The position numbers and the translations under genes were made by a program. A stretch of DNA of 15,000 nt, taken from positions 1 through 15,000 of the forward strand of contig KV908596.1 in assembly GCA_002005505.1 (NCBI GenBank), given 5' to 3'. This DNA comes from Botryococcus braunii (lineage: Eukaryota > Chlorophyta > Trebouxiophyceae). Each line of letters starts with the position of its first letter. Positions within the stretch are counted from its first letter, which is position 1. Below are positions 7,084 through 15,000 of this stretch, one piece after another. The notes under the pieces are model-generated. The model ran no database searches, was not told the DNA's origin, and saw only the letters and a list, made by a program, of their open reading frames with translations.

Positions 7084-9634
7084 ATGACGTGTCTGGAGCA
7101 GAACCCGGATATTTCCTGCATTAGGCCCCCCCCCCCCCCCCCAAGTTTAGAAAAGTTCGGCGAGGTTCCCCTGACGGCTCGAGTATCCCTCTCCCAAATC
7201 AGGAGAATCTTACAGATATTTTTGACTGCTCCTACGTCTCCATAACGTCATATTTCTTTAAGTTGAGCGTTGTCTCTATCCCTGAGGAACAAGAATCTTC
7301 ATATTGTGAAGGGCCTCTGATCTGTCTCTTGATTTAGGTTGCCACTTCCCTCTCCAAAGTTTTACGGTTAGCGGTATAACCGGCTTCGATTGCCTTTCAG
7401 CTTCTGTTTCTCTGCTTAATATTTTAAAAACGCGAAGTATGGCTCCCTGTGTGAGTGCATTGACGGTAACCCTCGTCGCCAAGCCGTGGCCTCATTATCC
7501 CGCAGGACGCCGCTGCACGCCTGTCCAAAAAGTTCAGGTAGCATTTTTATGTTATCTGTGTGACGAAGAGTTGTAACTCACAAGGTTTATGAAGGAATTC
7601 TCGGGTTTAGGCTTCTCAAAAAAAAATATCTTCTGTGCGCGGGCGTGTCTGTGCTTGGAATGTCGCAGGAGCCTTAAGTCTCAAAACGCTCAACTGAATG
7701 CTGTAATGATATTCTTCTGTATTGCAAAGTGTGCTTTTTGCTGCTGGCTTGCTGCTTGATTAATCCCTCCTGAGACCGTGTTCGTTGTAAGGACCGGTTA
7801 AACTTGTTCCCTGTTTGAATTGCTTCAGAATTTCCGAACAAAGGATCGTGCTGTCGAGGTTGTTCGCATAGCTGCTGCCCCTGCGTCTCCATCTGCGGAA
7901 TTGCTCCGTGATGCGGAGGCTGCTGTCGCCGAAGGACACGCCGTGGAGGCATTTATTGTTGAGGCGGAGGTAACTTCCTTTTGGTGACTACGCTGTTGTC
8001 TGTATGATGTCTTCCTGTTGGCAAGTTCAGGAAGTTAGAGTCTTTGTTGCTGGCCCCCGTGGCTGCCGATCGTCTGGAGAGTCCTGGCGCCTGGCACCGC
8101 CAGGTAATGGTTTTAAGGTTTGGACGGCTTTATATTACCTATGTAAGTTTCTTCTCGGTCTTGATGGTGAACTTTCCCGCGTGGCGTGGCGCAGAGCAAC
8201 ATCGTCCCCGCTCCTGCTCCGACGCGAACGTTGTCGAGGCGAGCCAGCAAGAATGACGCAGAGCTGGTATGCCTTCAGTGCTGATACCGTTTCACTGAAA
8301 CGTACCTCATGAACAGAGTTCAGTGCTGTGAAGCGTATGGTGTGTTGCCTCTCGTTTCTTGTCCGGTACCTGACAAGCAGTCCTCTGGCTGCAGCCACTT
8401 ACTGTGCAGGAGCTGATTGCAGCCCTTACTTACGAGGACTAGAGCGTGATTCATAATTACAGCCACGTTCTCACCCACACCCACACCCAGCTTTTGTTGC
8501 CATTTACTGATTTACTCCAAAGGTGAAAACAAGTTGATGTCTCAGGAGGTGGTGCACTTTTGCACCCTCTGTGGAAGACGATAAGATTCAAACTACACAG
8601 AGATGTAGGATGGACACTTTCTTTACATGCTGCTGGCATCCCCTTGATTGCCATCACTCGGGAGCAGAGCTCGGCCCTTACTTGACTGGCCATCAGTTGA
8701 CTGGAGTAGAGAATGATCTCAATGAGTGTTTTCAGCCACATTTTGTGCCACATCCAAGCCCAAGATTCTGTACACAGAGCATGGATCGTTTTGATGTCTG
8801 TCTAGGAGTTTTCACCCACCTTTGTTCAGCAACCACTCCTGGCCAGGACTGGACCCTGAACTCAAAGAGTGTATCTACCAATTTTTCTACCACTTTTTAA
8901 GCCCACGTTCACGCCCCAGGGTTTGTAAAAACGCAGGGAGCATGGCGATCACTGTTTGGTATTTCTCACCCACCTTTGTTCCACAAACACAACCCACTCC
9001 TGGCCCTGGTTCTTTGGTCCTCAAACCTGACCCACTCCTGGCCCGGTGTTATTGTCTTCAGACACAACTCACTCCTGCCCCAGCTTTTTTGGTCTCCAAA
9101 CATGACCCTAGCCTGGCTGGGTATTCTGCAGGCCAACTGGCTGAGGGGGATTGAGGAGGGCGAGGAGGCAGCCCGTGCCATAGTTAAGGACAACGCACAC
9201 CTCCCCAGCAGCAAGCTCCAGGCGGTCTCTGCAGTGACGGGAACAGCAAAACAGATCGTCACGGTCCTGTACAATGAGAATGTGAGGCTGCACCGCCAAG
9301 CCAGACGGGCGGAAGTGGAGCGGCAGCAGGCGGACCGAGCCGTCAAGGCGGCTGCGGACACGATCATGGCCCTCAAGAAGCAGGTGGAATCTGCTGAGCT
9401 GGCCGAGAGGATAGACATCTTGGAGAACCTCGACAAATTCCGCAAGGACAATTCCCGCCTTCAGGTTAATTTGCCCCCCCCCTCCCCTGCGGCCGCCTTC
9501 TAGTGGCTCGTTCCGACGCCTTTGCGCCTGCTTGCAGGCTTGCTGTGGATTTCGGGTTTTTGCCAGACCGCTTGCTTTCCACGTTCTGTGTTATTAGTTA
9601 TTTGTTCATTCACTTATGCATTTGTTTTTTCGAT

Positions 9635-9665
<31 letters not shown>

Positions 9666-10143
9666 CGCGCGCGCGCGTGCGTGCGTGCGTGCGTGCTGGT
9701 CAGGCCCGGCAGTATATGGTCGTGCTCGGCGCTTGCCTCCTCTTTTATTCCATTATGATGGCTTGCATGATCACCAGAGAAGGAAAAGAACGCTTAATAC
9801 CGCGTGGGCCCAGGTGCACAGTGCCAGTAACTTGGTGACGTGGCTGCAGCCTGAGCTGTACAGTAGCTGTAATGTTGGTTGGGCGGCTGCAGTCAAAATG
9901 GACAGCAGCAGTAAACTTAGTTAGGTGGCTGCAGGCTGAGCTGTACAATAGCAGGAACTGTATGGAAGCCTGGAGGTAGAAGTGTACAGCAGCTGTAACT
10001 GGATGAGGTGGCTGCAGGCTGAAGTCCAGAAGCTGCAGCGTGAGCGTGCCACCCTGGAGAAAAAGCTGGAGCAGGCCAGCCAAAAGCTGGAGCTGACAAC
10101 CCAGAAGCTGGAGCAGTGTGCTGAGATCTGCCAGCTGGAATAG
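7084..10143 (+). CDS. Spliced gene for a ~310-residue coiled-coil protein of unknown function
   Basis: Proposed exons: 7084-7164, 7338-7373, 7506-7537, 7669-7702, 7829-7969, 8026-8103, 8195-8266, 9132-9464 and 10018-10143 (stop TAG 10141-10143). Each intron begins GT and ends AG and every phase agrees, including a codon split between exons 3 and 4 (AG|G). Protein: a short N terminus with six prolines; a helical stretch (residues ~21-65); Ala-rich helices (~70-110); a Pro/Ser/Arg linker with PAPAP and RRAS (~135-152); and a long coiled coil (~190-305) with repeated QKLE/KKLEQ heptads. No signal peptide or membrane segment is seen. I do not recognise the family. A structural or cytoskeletal role is only a guess. 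Weak points: exon 1 may instead begin by splicing after the C17 run, the acceptor at 8025 is AAG, and intron 7 (865 nt) may hide another exon. The last two exons are the firmest. Confidence 0.6.
7126..7142 (+). repeat. C17 homopolymer in or before exon 1
   Basis: Seventeen C. If translated in the proposed frame it gives six prolines. If the exon starts later, the C run followed by AAGTTTAG is a good polypyrimidine tract plus acceptor at 7149-7150. Run length is prone to sequencing error and affects the frame. Confidence 0.9.
8410..8442 (+). other. Possible alternative terminal exon
   Basis: After a good acceptor (TACTGTGCAG at 8400-8409) the phase-0 frame reads ELIAALTYED and a TAG stop. Joined to exon 7 it would give a short isoform of about 168 residues without the C-terminal coiled coil. 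It could be chance. Confidence 0.25.
8993..9131 (+). repeat. ~38-bp tandem repeat ending at a 3' splice site
   Basis: Three units begin CCCACTCCTGGCCC or a close variant and are 37-38 bp long. A fourth, shorter unit (CCCTAGCCTGG..) runs into the exon 8 acceptor TATTCTGCAG. Unit 2 contains a similar TTGTCTTCAG. A further CACTCCTGGCC copy lies near 8833. Confidence 0.7.
9633..9696 (+). repeat. (TG)n-(CG)n-(TGCG)n alternating tract
   Basis: 64 bases of unbroken purine-pyrimidine alternation: TG repeats, then CG repeats, then GTGC units. Sequence of this type favours left-handed (Z) DNA. Confidence 0.95.
9836..10017 (+). repeat. ~42-46-bp degenerate tandem repeat with copies of the splice acceptor
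   Basis: Units carry GTGGCTGCAG or a near variant ending at 9849, 9892, 9934 and 10017, followed by GCTGAG or a relative and a GTACAGYAGCTGTAA-like core. The last unit supplies the real 3' splice site of exon 9. Confidence 0.75.
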
Positions 10144-11020
10144 AGCTTCCGCCTCCCTTCTGCCTGTGCTCCTCCTCACATCTTTGAAGGACACCTGCTG
10201 CATCCCACCCGATTTGAACCCGGCGCTGAGGGTTGTGCCCTTCGCTCCGCGTCTTGCCGCACCTCATGGATCATCTCTGCTCTCATCTCCCTCCCCCCCC
10301 CCCCCCCCCCGGGGAGGGAGCCCATCTTCCCCCAGGACCCATCTATCCGCACTCGGATGGGTTCTCTCTGCACCTACCCGCTTGTGAGCACCCGCTTGTG
10401 AGCACTGGCTGTATGGACCCATGATGATGCCTCATTTCAGGTTCCTTTTGAGGAAGTTTCGGCATCATGCAGATTTCGGGTTCATGGGGTGGGACGGCGG
10501 CCCCTCGGACCTCTCCACAAATATGTCTTGGCTTCTTGACTGAGAGTGGCTGTGAAAGGCCCCACACAGTCTGGCATGCACAGAAAGTTTTTGAAGCAGG
10601 TCGGCAGGAGGGTCCCACTTTTGCTGTTTTTTTTTTATTGGTTCTTCCTGGGTGGAATGTAAGATGCGCTGATGGTCTGTGTAGCACTTTGTTTGGGGGC
10701 GTGAAGTCCCGGTTTGGGTGTTGTAGCATTTTTCGGACCCCTTGCCGCTCGCTCAGGTGTGCACAGCGGGTTAGGGCGTGCACAAGAGCGGTTCAAGCGG
10801 GGTGTGATTGTCATCTCTTCTGGCGACCGATCCTGGTCAACTGTTGTATCTGGACCCCAAACCTGCCCTGTGCAGTAAGTCGATTGACAAATAATTTTAG
10901 CTGGCGACGGCCAAACACCGTCGGCTGGGGTAAAAAAACGGTCTTGATTGGGGTCGTTTAATCATGGTGCGGCATCTTCGTGCTGTGTTTGGATAGGATG
11001 GATGTTTGGATAGGGTGGTT
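10144..11020. other. Downstream flank of the coiled-coil gene, no gene recognised
   Basis: Probably contains the 3' UTR. It holds a C18 run joined to G4 (10293-10314) and a 14-bp perfect tandem duplication of CCCGCTTGTGAGCA (10377-10404). A good-looking acceptor at 10440 (CTCATTTCAG) opens 32 sense codons but leads to no motif. Frames such as 10467-10961 show no domain or exon signature. Confidence 0.45.
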
Positions 11021-11050
11021 AGCTACAGTCAGCTATAGTTGGCTATAGTA
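11021..11050 (+). repeat. Three 10-bp tandem units
   Basis: AGCTACAGTC, AGCTATAGTT and GGCTATAGTA in a row. Just upstream (about 10987-11015) GTTTGGATAG occurs twice, 17 bp apart. Confidence 0.75.
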
Positions 11051-12210
11051 GTGGTCAGGAATCAGGGACAGTTCAAATTGTCTTCATTTTTTTGCGGAGC
11101 TGGTTTCAAAGGCGCGATGCCTCTGTCTGGGGGTTTCGCGACTCCCCTTTGTGGGATTTTGCCATCATTGGGGTTTTGGCCCTTCGTGGCCTTCCCCTCA
11201 CGGGGTTTTTGCCCGGCAGAAACGCTTCTGCCAATGTTTTATCTGACACCTCATTTTTTTCCGGGTGGGACATCAGTCAAGAGTGTGGCATCCTGTGGTG
11301 TCCTGCTGCGGTGGCTAAATCCTGTTGGGGTGTTGGCCTACACCCCGCCCTTTTGACTGGATTCTCCATGAGATACTTCCCCCTCATTTCCATCGGTCCT
11401 TCTTCCTTCCCCCCCCCCCCCCCTTTTGTTGGGCGGCGTTGACCCCGCCGTTCCCCTAAGCAGGAGGGGACCAACCCCGGCTGGGATTGGCCGCCCAGGG
11501 GTGGGTGCCCATCCAACCCCTTTCAAGGGGGAACGGGGGGGGGGGGGGGTGACATTCTGACATTTAATGTGCGCATGGGAGAGCCCGAATGGGACATTGA
11601 TGGAGAGGCAGGGATGTATCGCAGCAGGTGCACTCTGGGGTCACGCAAGGTGGGATTGATGGAGGTTCCTCCCCCAAGCATTTACTTAGTATGGCATCCC
11701 ATGGACATACATGCACATTGGAAGCGCGCAGAAGGCTAGGTTCGGGGTCTTGGTTTTCGAGATCTTGGTGCACACAAGTAGTCGTGGTTTTGTGCCGGCT
11801 TTCAAGTAGGGGGTAGTCAACTGGCTGTTTTATCATGCCCATGGCCTGTGGGGTGCTGCAGGACGGAGCCCACTGCCTTGCTGGTTCCCCCCAAGGCGGC
11901 TCCGGAGTTCGTGTTTGGGTTCGTGTTTTGTGTTTATGCGTTTTATTTTGTTTGTGTTTCTTGGTTTTCTTTGGGGGATGGGGGGGAGGGCAATAGACTT
12001 TTTGGTGGTTTTGGGCCCCGCTGTCTCTCACCGGAGTGTTGTTGGAGTCGAGGCGCTCTGCGTCTCCACGCCTCACGCTTGATAGGGCCTCCCGCATTCT
12101 CGAGGGTGTCATACAGTTTTCCCCGCGAGATGTGTTGCTGGTGGCCCACCAACTGATCGCCTGATCGTTTGCGGCCAGACTTTGTAGGGCAGGAAACCGA
12201 CCCGTGCAAG
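11051..12210. other. Non-coding stretch with C15 and G15 runs
   Basis: C15 at 11409-11423 and G15 at 11535-11549 face each other as complementary arms 111 bp apart, with many short G and C runs between. The longest open frame, on the minus strand at 11564-12229, is low-complexity and shows no domain. No gene is supported. Confidence 0.5.
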
Positions 12211-12470
12211 CAATCATTATAACTACCAAAAGCTAGTCATGGATCGTCCGAAGGTAGTCATGGGCCTACCAAAGCAAGCACAGGTTGACCCAAGCTAATA
12301 TAGGGCCGACCAAAGCTATTCATGGAAAGTGAGCGAATCATGGGTCTGCCCAAGCTAGTAATGGGTCTACCCAAGCTAATCATGGGTCTACCCATATTGG
12401 TAATGGGTATACCTCAGCTTATCATGGGTAGACCAAATTTCATAGCGGGTCTACCAAAGCTGATATGGGG
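12211..12470 (+). repeat. 21-bp minisatellite
   Basis: About twelve units related to ATGGGTCTACCCAAGCTAAT plus one base. The first half is diverged. Units from 12340 to 12465 keep an exact 21-bp period. The core GGGTCTACCC is nearly self-complementary. In one frame the units read MGLPKLI-like heptapeptides six times (12340-12465) inside an open frame at 12322-12522. I see no gene signals around it, so I treat it as a DNA repeat. Confidence 0.85.
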
Positions 12471-13074
12471 CGGGCGGGCGGTCGGCGGCCCACGAGTGCC
12501 ACATTGTGGCCTGCCATTTTGAGCCCAGCGCAGCGTTTTCATGCATTGCATTTTTGTTAGCTGCGCTGGAGGCCGGCCTCCGCTGTGTTGCGGGCTTGGC
12601 TGAGCACTTTTGTGTTTTGTGGTGCTGGCAGTTGCATTTTGATGTCTGGGGATCTGCATCTGTGTTGGGGGATTTGGAGGGCTGTTGTGGCGCTCGCCCT
12701 TTTGCCGTGTGACTGTTTTTTAGTTTCTTCTCGCGTGCGGGGGCCATTGTTATCCGCACATTCAACTTCTTTTCGCGAGCTAGCCATTCTGTGTTTTATT
12801 TTTTTCTTTCAATTTTTGTCTCCCATGCGTGTTTCAATTTTAGGCGTGCAATCGTGCACTGCCATGTTAGCACAGGCGCCTTAAATGCCCTACATCCCCT
12901 CACAGGTACATGTTATTGGAGTGCACTGCTCTGTTTGCATGTACCAGCCCACTCCTTTCATGGGAAGTTGGCCCCCTGGGGGGAGAGGAGAGGGGGTGGG
13001 GGGATGTGGCAGAAGGCCTCTGCTGTGCATGCTGCCTTTGCCAAGTTTGTGATTTTGGTTGTCGGGCACGGCAG
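12471..13074. other. Stretch without recognised gene
   Basis: Overlapping open frames on both strands without domains or convincing splice signals. A purine-rich stretch lies at 12979-13006. The frame at 12791-13213 continues into the first candidate exon of the next gene but lacks a good acceptor before 13074. Confidence 0.4.
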
Positions 13075-13475
13075 TGAGGTGGCCGAGGATGCGCAGTTCC
13101 TGCTGTTGAGTTTTAGGAGTTTGAGATCGACAGGAAATGATGATGCGGATCTGTGCTTCAGGGCAAGGATACAAAGGAAGGATCCCAATTGTCCCTCAGG
13201 TGTTGGCAGATGAGGAGGGATAAGAATCCCGGGTCGGGCTTGTTCTGGGCGTTCCGGAGTGACTCAACAATGTGGCAATTGTTGGGATGGCTTCGGAACG
13301 CTGTGGGGAGCCGGGCGGGTACGAAGTTGCGACGCTTTGGGGATCGACAAGTCTGCAAGACATTCATTCATTGGCAAGATCTTGCCTTGCTATTAATGGC
13401 ATACAGTTGATAGGACAAAAGACGCCCGAGGTAGACCCGAAAAGCTGTTCCCCATGGCTACAGCGCATGGGATCG
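13075..13475 (+). other. Candidate upstream exons of the right-hand gene
   Basis: Two possible exons with matching phases: 13075-13199 (reads EVAEDAQFLLL.., donor TCAG|GTGTTG, phase 1) and 13327-13475 (acceptor ACGAAG, reads VATLWGSTSLQDIHS.., donor TCG|GTGAGC, phase 0). The second donor phase fits the exon at 14184. The acceptors are weak and other frames here are also open, so this is tentative. The ~700 bp intron that would follow (13476-14183) contains another 111-codon open frame (13597-13932) without a motif I know. Confidence 0.3.
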
Positions 13476-14183
13476 GTGAGCGAAGTCTCCGGGCGATTCT
13501 GGAGGACTTGAGAATGTTTCCATCCTCACCGAGGGGCAAGAAGAATTCAAAAAATGTTTCGCTTGGTGGCTTTGTAGACGACTGCTTTGAAGTGCCATGA
13601 TTAAATATTTCTGCATATTTAGTTTAGCATTTTGTTCCTCAACGAATGCGGGGAAGTTAGAAAGGACGGCACTTGTAGATAGCAGGCCAGATGTGTCTGC
13701 CTTTTGTATTTCTTTTCCATATCGAAAAAGGAACGTGCCAAATTATGGAACCCCCATGGCATCACCGGAGGATGCTCTCGCTACAAAACAAACCATCATG
13801 CTGAATCTTGATTGTCGTTGGCGTGTTCCCAGTCGTAGTTTTATGCAAGGCCGGGGAAGAAGAGGGCCGCCTGCTCCAGACAGGGCTGCCTTCGTCAAGC
13901 CTCTTCATTGGCAAGAGGCAAAGCAGCAATGAGCAATTACACAAGCTCACCTGCGATTTAGGGAACGTGCAAAGCGACTAAACTGAGTTCGCCTGCATAC
14001 TGCTGAACAGTGCTCGCTGTCCAGACAGTCATTGCCCTCGATTAGGAGGCTGCTGCAGTAGACACATATTACTCGTGCATGTGGTGTTGTCTGTGTTCGT
14101 GTGTTGAAACAGTGTGTTGTCAGTGAGTCTCTTGATTTGGGGCATGGCCATTGCCTGTCACAGGTCGACTTTGCCTTTTGAAG

Positions 14184-15000
14184 GCGTCCAACAACCGGTT
14201 TGCGCCTAACCCTGAGGGCATCACGTGGGGTTTCCTCAGTGAGAGGCAGCAAATCATATACAGGGATAGAGTATCAGGAGTCGTCTGTTGCTGTTTGGTG
14301 CTTCAGCCGTTATCGGTGATGTTAGCAACCAAATAACAGTGAAAAAAGTTGAAATTCAGTTTGGATCGCCATGTCAGAGGCGGCAGATCACAGTAGGCAG
14401 TCTACTCAACTCCCCTGTTCGTAGGGGGTCTACCTTCAGTGGGGCTAGCGAGCAAAACTTCAGTTTGTCGTTGACCTCTCTTGCAATAGCAAGCATGATT
14501 CTTGACGTTCAGCTAAATGGCCTTCCAGGCTGGAGCAACTGGTTTTAAAGAGCATGAGAGGAATATTCTAGCGTGCGAGGAATATTTACGGTGCACTTCA
14601 CATTTAATTGAAGATTTCGGCGTTCGCTCGGTTGATTTGGATCCTGGTGGCCGCCTAGCGCCACTGGGACCCATTGTTTGTGGTACGTTCGTGTTGTTTG
14701 GTGTTTGATGGCTTCAGTGCATGCCACAAACTTTCAAACAGATTCCGACTTAGACAGAAAGCTTGTTATGATGTTATGGGCCGCTGGGGGCCTAGGGGAA
14801 CTTTACTAGCACGTTCAAAGGGAGGGGTTCTGCTGGTCTTGGTGTAAGGCGCACAATCTGACGAGCTTCCAACCCATGCCGGAAGCTTGTCACGTTAACA
14901 TGACAAGCTTTTGTTGCCTGGCGCCTCGCAGGTGTTGTGCACCAACTATTTACGGCGGTCTTGAACATCTGCCCTGGGAAGGGCAGAGCTTGCTCTCGAG
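14184..15000 (+). CDS. Spliced gene of unknown function, 3' end beyond the window
   Basis: Three exons join in a single frame: 14184-14270 (reads ASNNRFAPNPEG..; donor AGA|GTATCA, phase 0), 14529-14682 (acceptor CCTTCCAG; donor TTTGTG|GTACGT, phase 1) and 14932 to the window edge (acceptor CGCCTCGCAG, open for 69 bases). Introns are 258 and 249 nt. The middle exon is the strongest: 51 codons with a mixed, globular-looking composition (KEHERNILACEEYL, LIEDFGVRSVDLD) between good splice sites. The first exon could start at 14164 with a different phase. More exons probably lie upstream (see 13075-13475). I do not recognise the protein; no catalytic motif is visible in the ~103 residues. Confidence 0.5.
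14883..14910 (+). repeat. 28-bp near-perfect palindrome in an intron
   Basis: Arms AAGCTTGTCA and TGACAAGCTT flank a centre that contains the palindrome GTTAAC; only one base pair (C14893 with A14900) fails to match. It ends 21 bp before the proposed acceptor AG at 14930-14931, and its central TTAAC could serve as a branch site. Confidence 0.9.

Larger units (their letters stand above)
8267..9131 (+). other. Intron 7 of the coiled-coil gene, with repeats
   Basis: Between donor CTG|GTATGC and acceptor TGCAG|GCC. Short frames occur but none looks coding except a possible alternative last exon at 8410-8442. The module CACCCACCTTTGTTC occurs near 8812 and again near 8967. Tandem units of about 38 bp fill 8993-9131. 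Confidence 0.5.
9465..10017 (+). other. Intron 8 of the coiled-coil gene
   Basis: Donor CAG|GTTAAT, acceptor GGCTGCAG|GCT. It contains a C9 run (9474-9482), an alternating purine-pyrimidine tract (9633-9696), and repeats that copy the splice acceptor (9836-10017). Confidence 0.65.

Noticed and set aside
7439..7505. ATG at 7439 as gene start, with a 40-nt intron to 7505
   Set aside because: The phases would fit, but the intron is much shorter than its neighbours (126-173 nt at this end of the gene). The exon at 7338-7373 gives a 132-nt intron and continues the helical sequence.
8465..8492. Telomere-like CCCACA repeats
   Set aside because: Only about three units inside an intron; too short and not a known telomere unit.
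8976..9131. The part of the open frame before exon 8
   Set aside because: It translates the 38-bp intron repeat; a clear acceptor at 9131 separates it from the coiled-coil coding part.
9745..10267. Minus-strand open frames rich in Leu and Gln opposite exon 9
   Set aside because: Antisense of the CTGCAG-rich repeats and the coiled-coil exon; the plus-strand reading explains the sequence.
10467..10961. 164-codon plus-strand open frame
   Set aside because: No domain and Cys/Arg/Trp-rich composition typical of a non-coding frame; no supporting splice or start signals.
11564..12229. 221-codon minus-strand open frame
   Set aside because: Low-complexity Pro/Lys/Thr composition, no motif, no conserved context; probably a chance opening in a G/T-rich stretch.

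Overview
The window is a stretch of a repeat-rich eukaryotic nuclear genome. It holds a nearly identical pair of Ty1/copia LTR-retrotransposon bodies, long dinucleotide and poly-C/poly-G tracts, a minisatellite, and protein-coding sequence that only makes sense as short exons with GT..AG introns. The copia polyprotein type and the intron style fit the green lineage (plant or green alga), but the sequence alone does not fix the species. No rRNA, tRNA, CRISPR array, prokaryotic operon or prokaryotic transposon was seen.

Layout. Positions 1-2110 are the 3' part of one copia element (A): a reverse transcriptase-RNase H stretch, polypurine tract and 694-bp LTR. Positions 2111-6389 are a second copy (B): an open integrase-RT-RNase H frame of 1178 codons, polypurine tract and LTR. 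B has no primer-binding site, gag or protease, and its internal sequence starts at the exact last base of A's LTR. The simplest reading is that A inserted, in the same orientation, inside B. The two 3' LTRs differ at 1 of 694 positions. The first ~475 bp of A carry ten single-base deletions, mostly in homopolymers, and no clear substitution, which looks like uncorrected read error. Next comes a ~270-bp polypyrimidine tract (6390-6660).

From about 7084 to 10143 I reconstruct a nine-exon plus-strand gene for a ~310-residue coiled-coil protein that I do not recognise. All exon phases agree and the introns start GT and end AG. Two of its introns end in tandem repeats that contain copies of their own 3' splice site. 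Positions 10144-13074 show no gene I can support. They hold poly-C/poly-G runs, short tandem repeats and a 21-bp minisatellite that encodes an in-frame heptapeptide repeat. From about 13075, and more firmly from 14184, to the window end there is a second spliced plus-strand gene, unrecognised and cut by the edge.

The element genes form one mobile polyprotein. The two host genes show no functional link to it or to each other.
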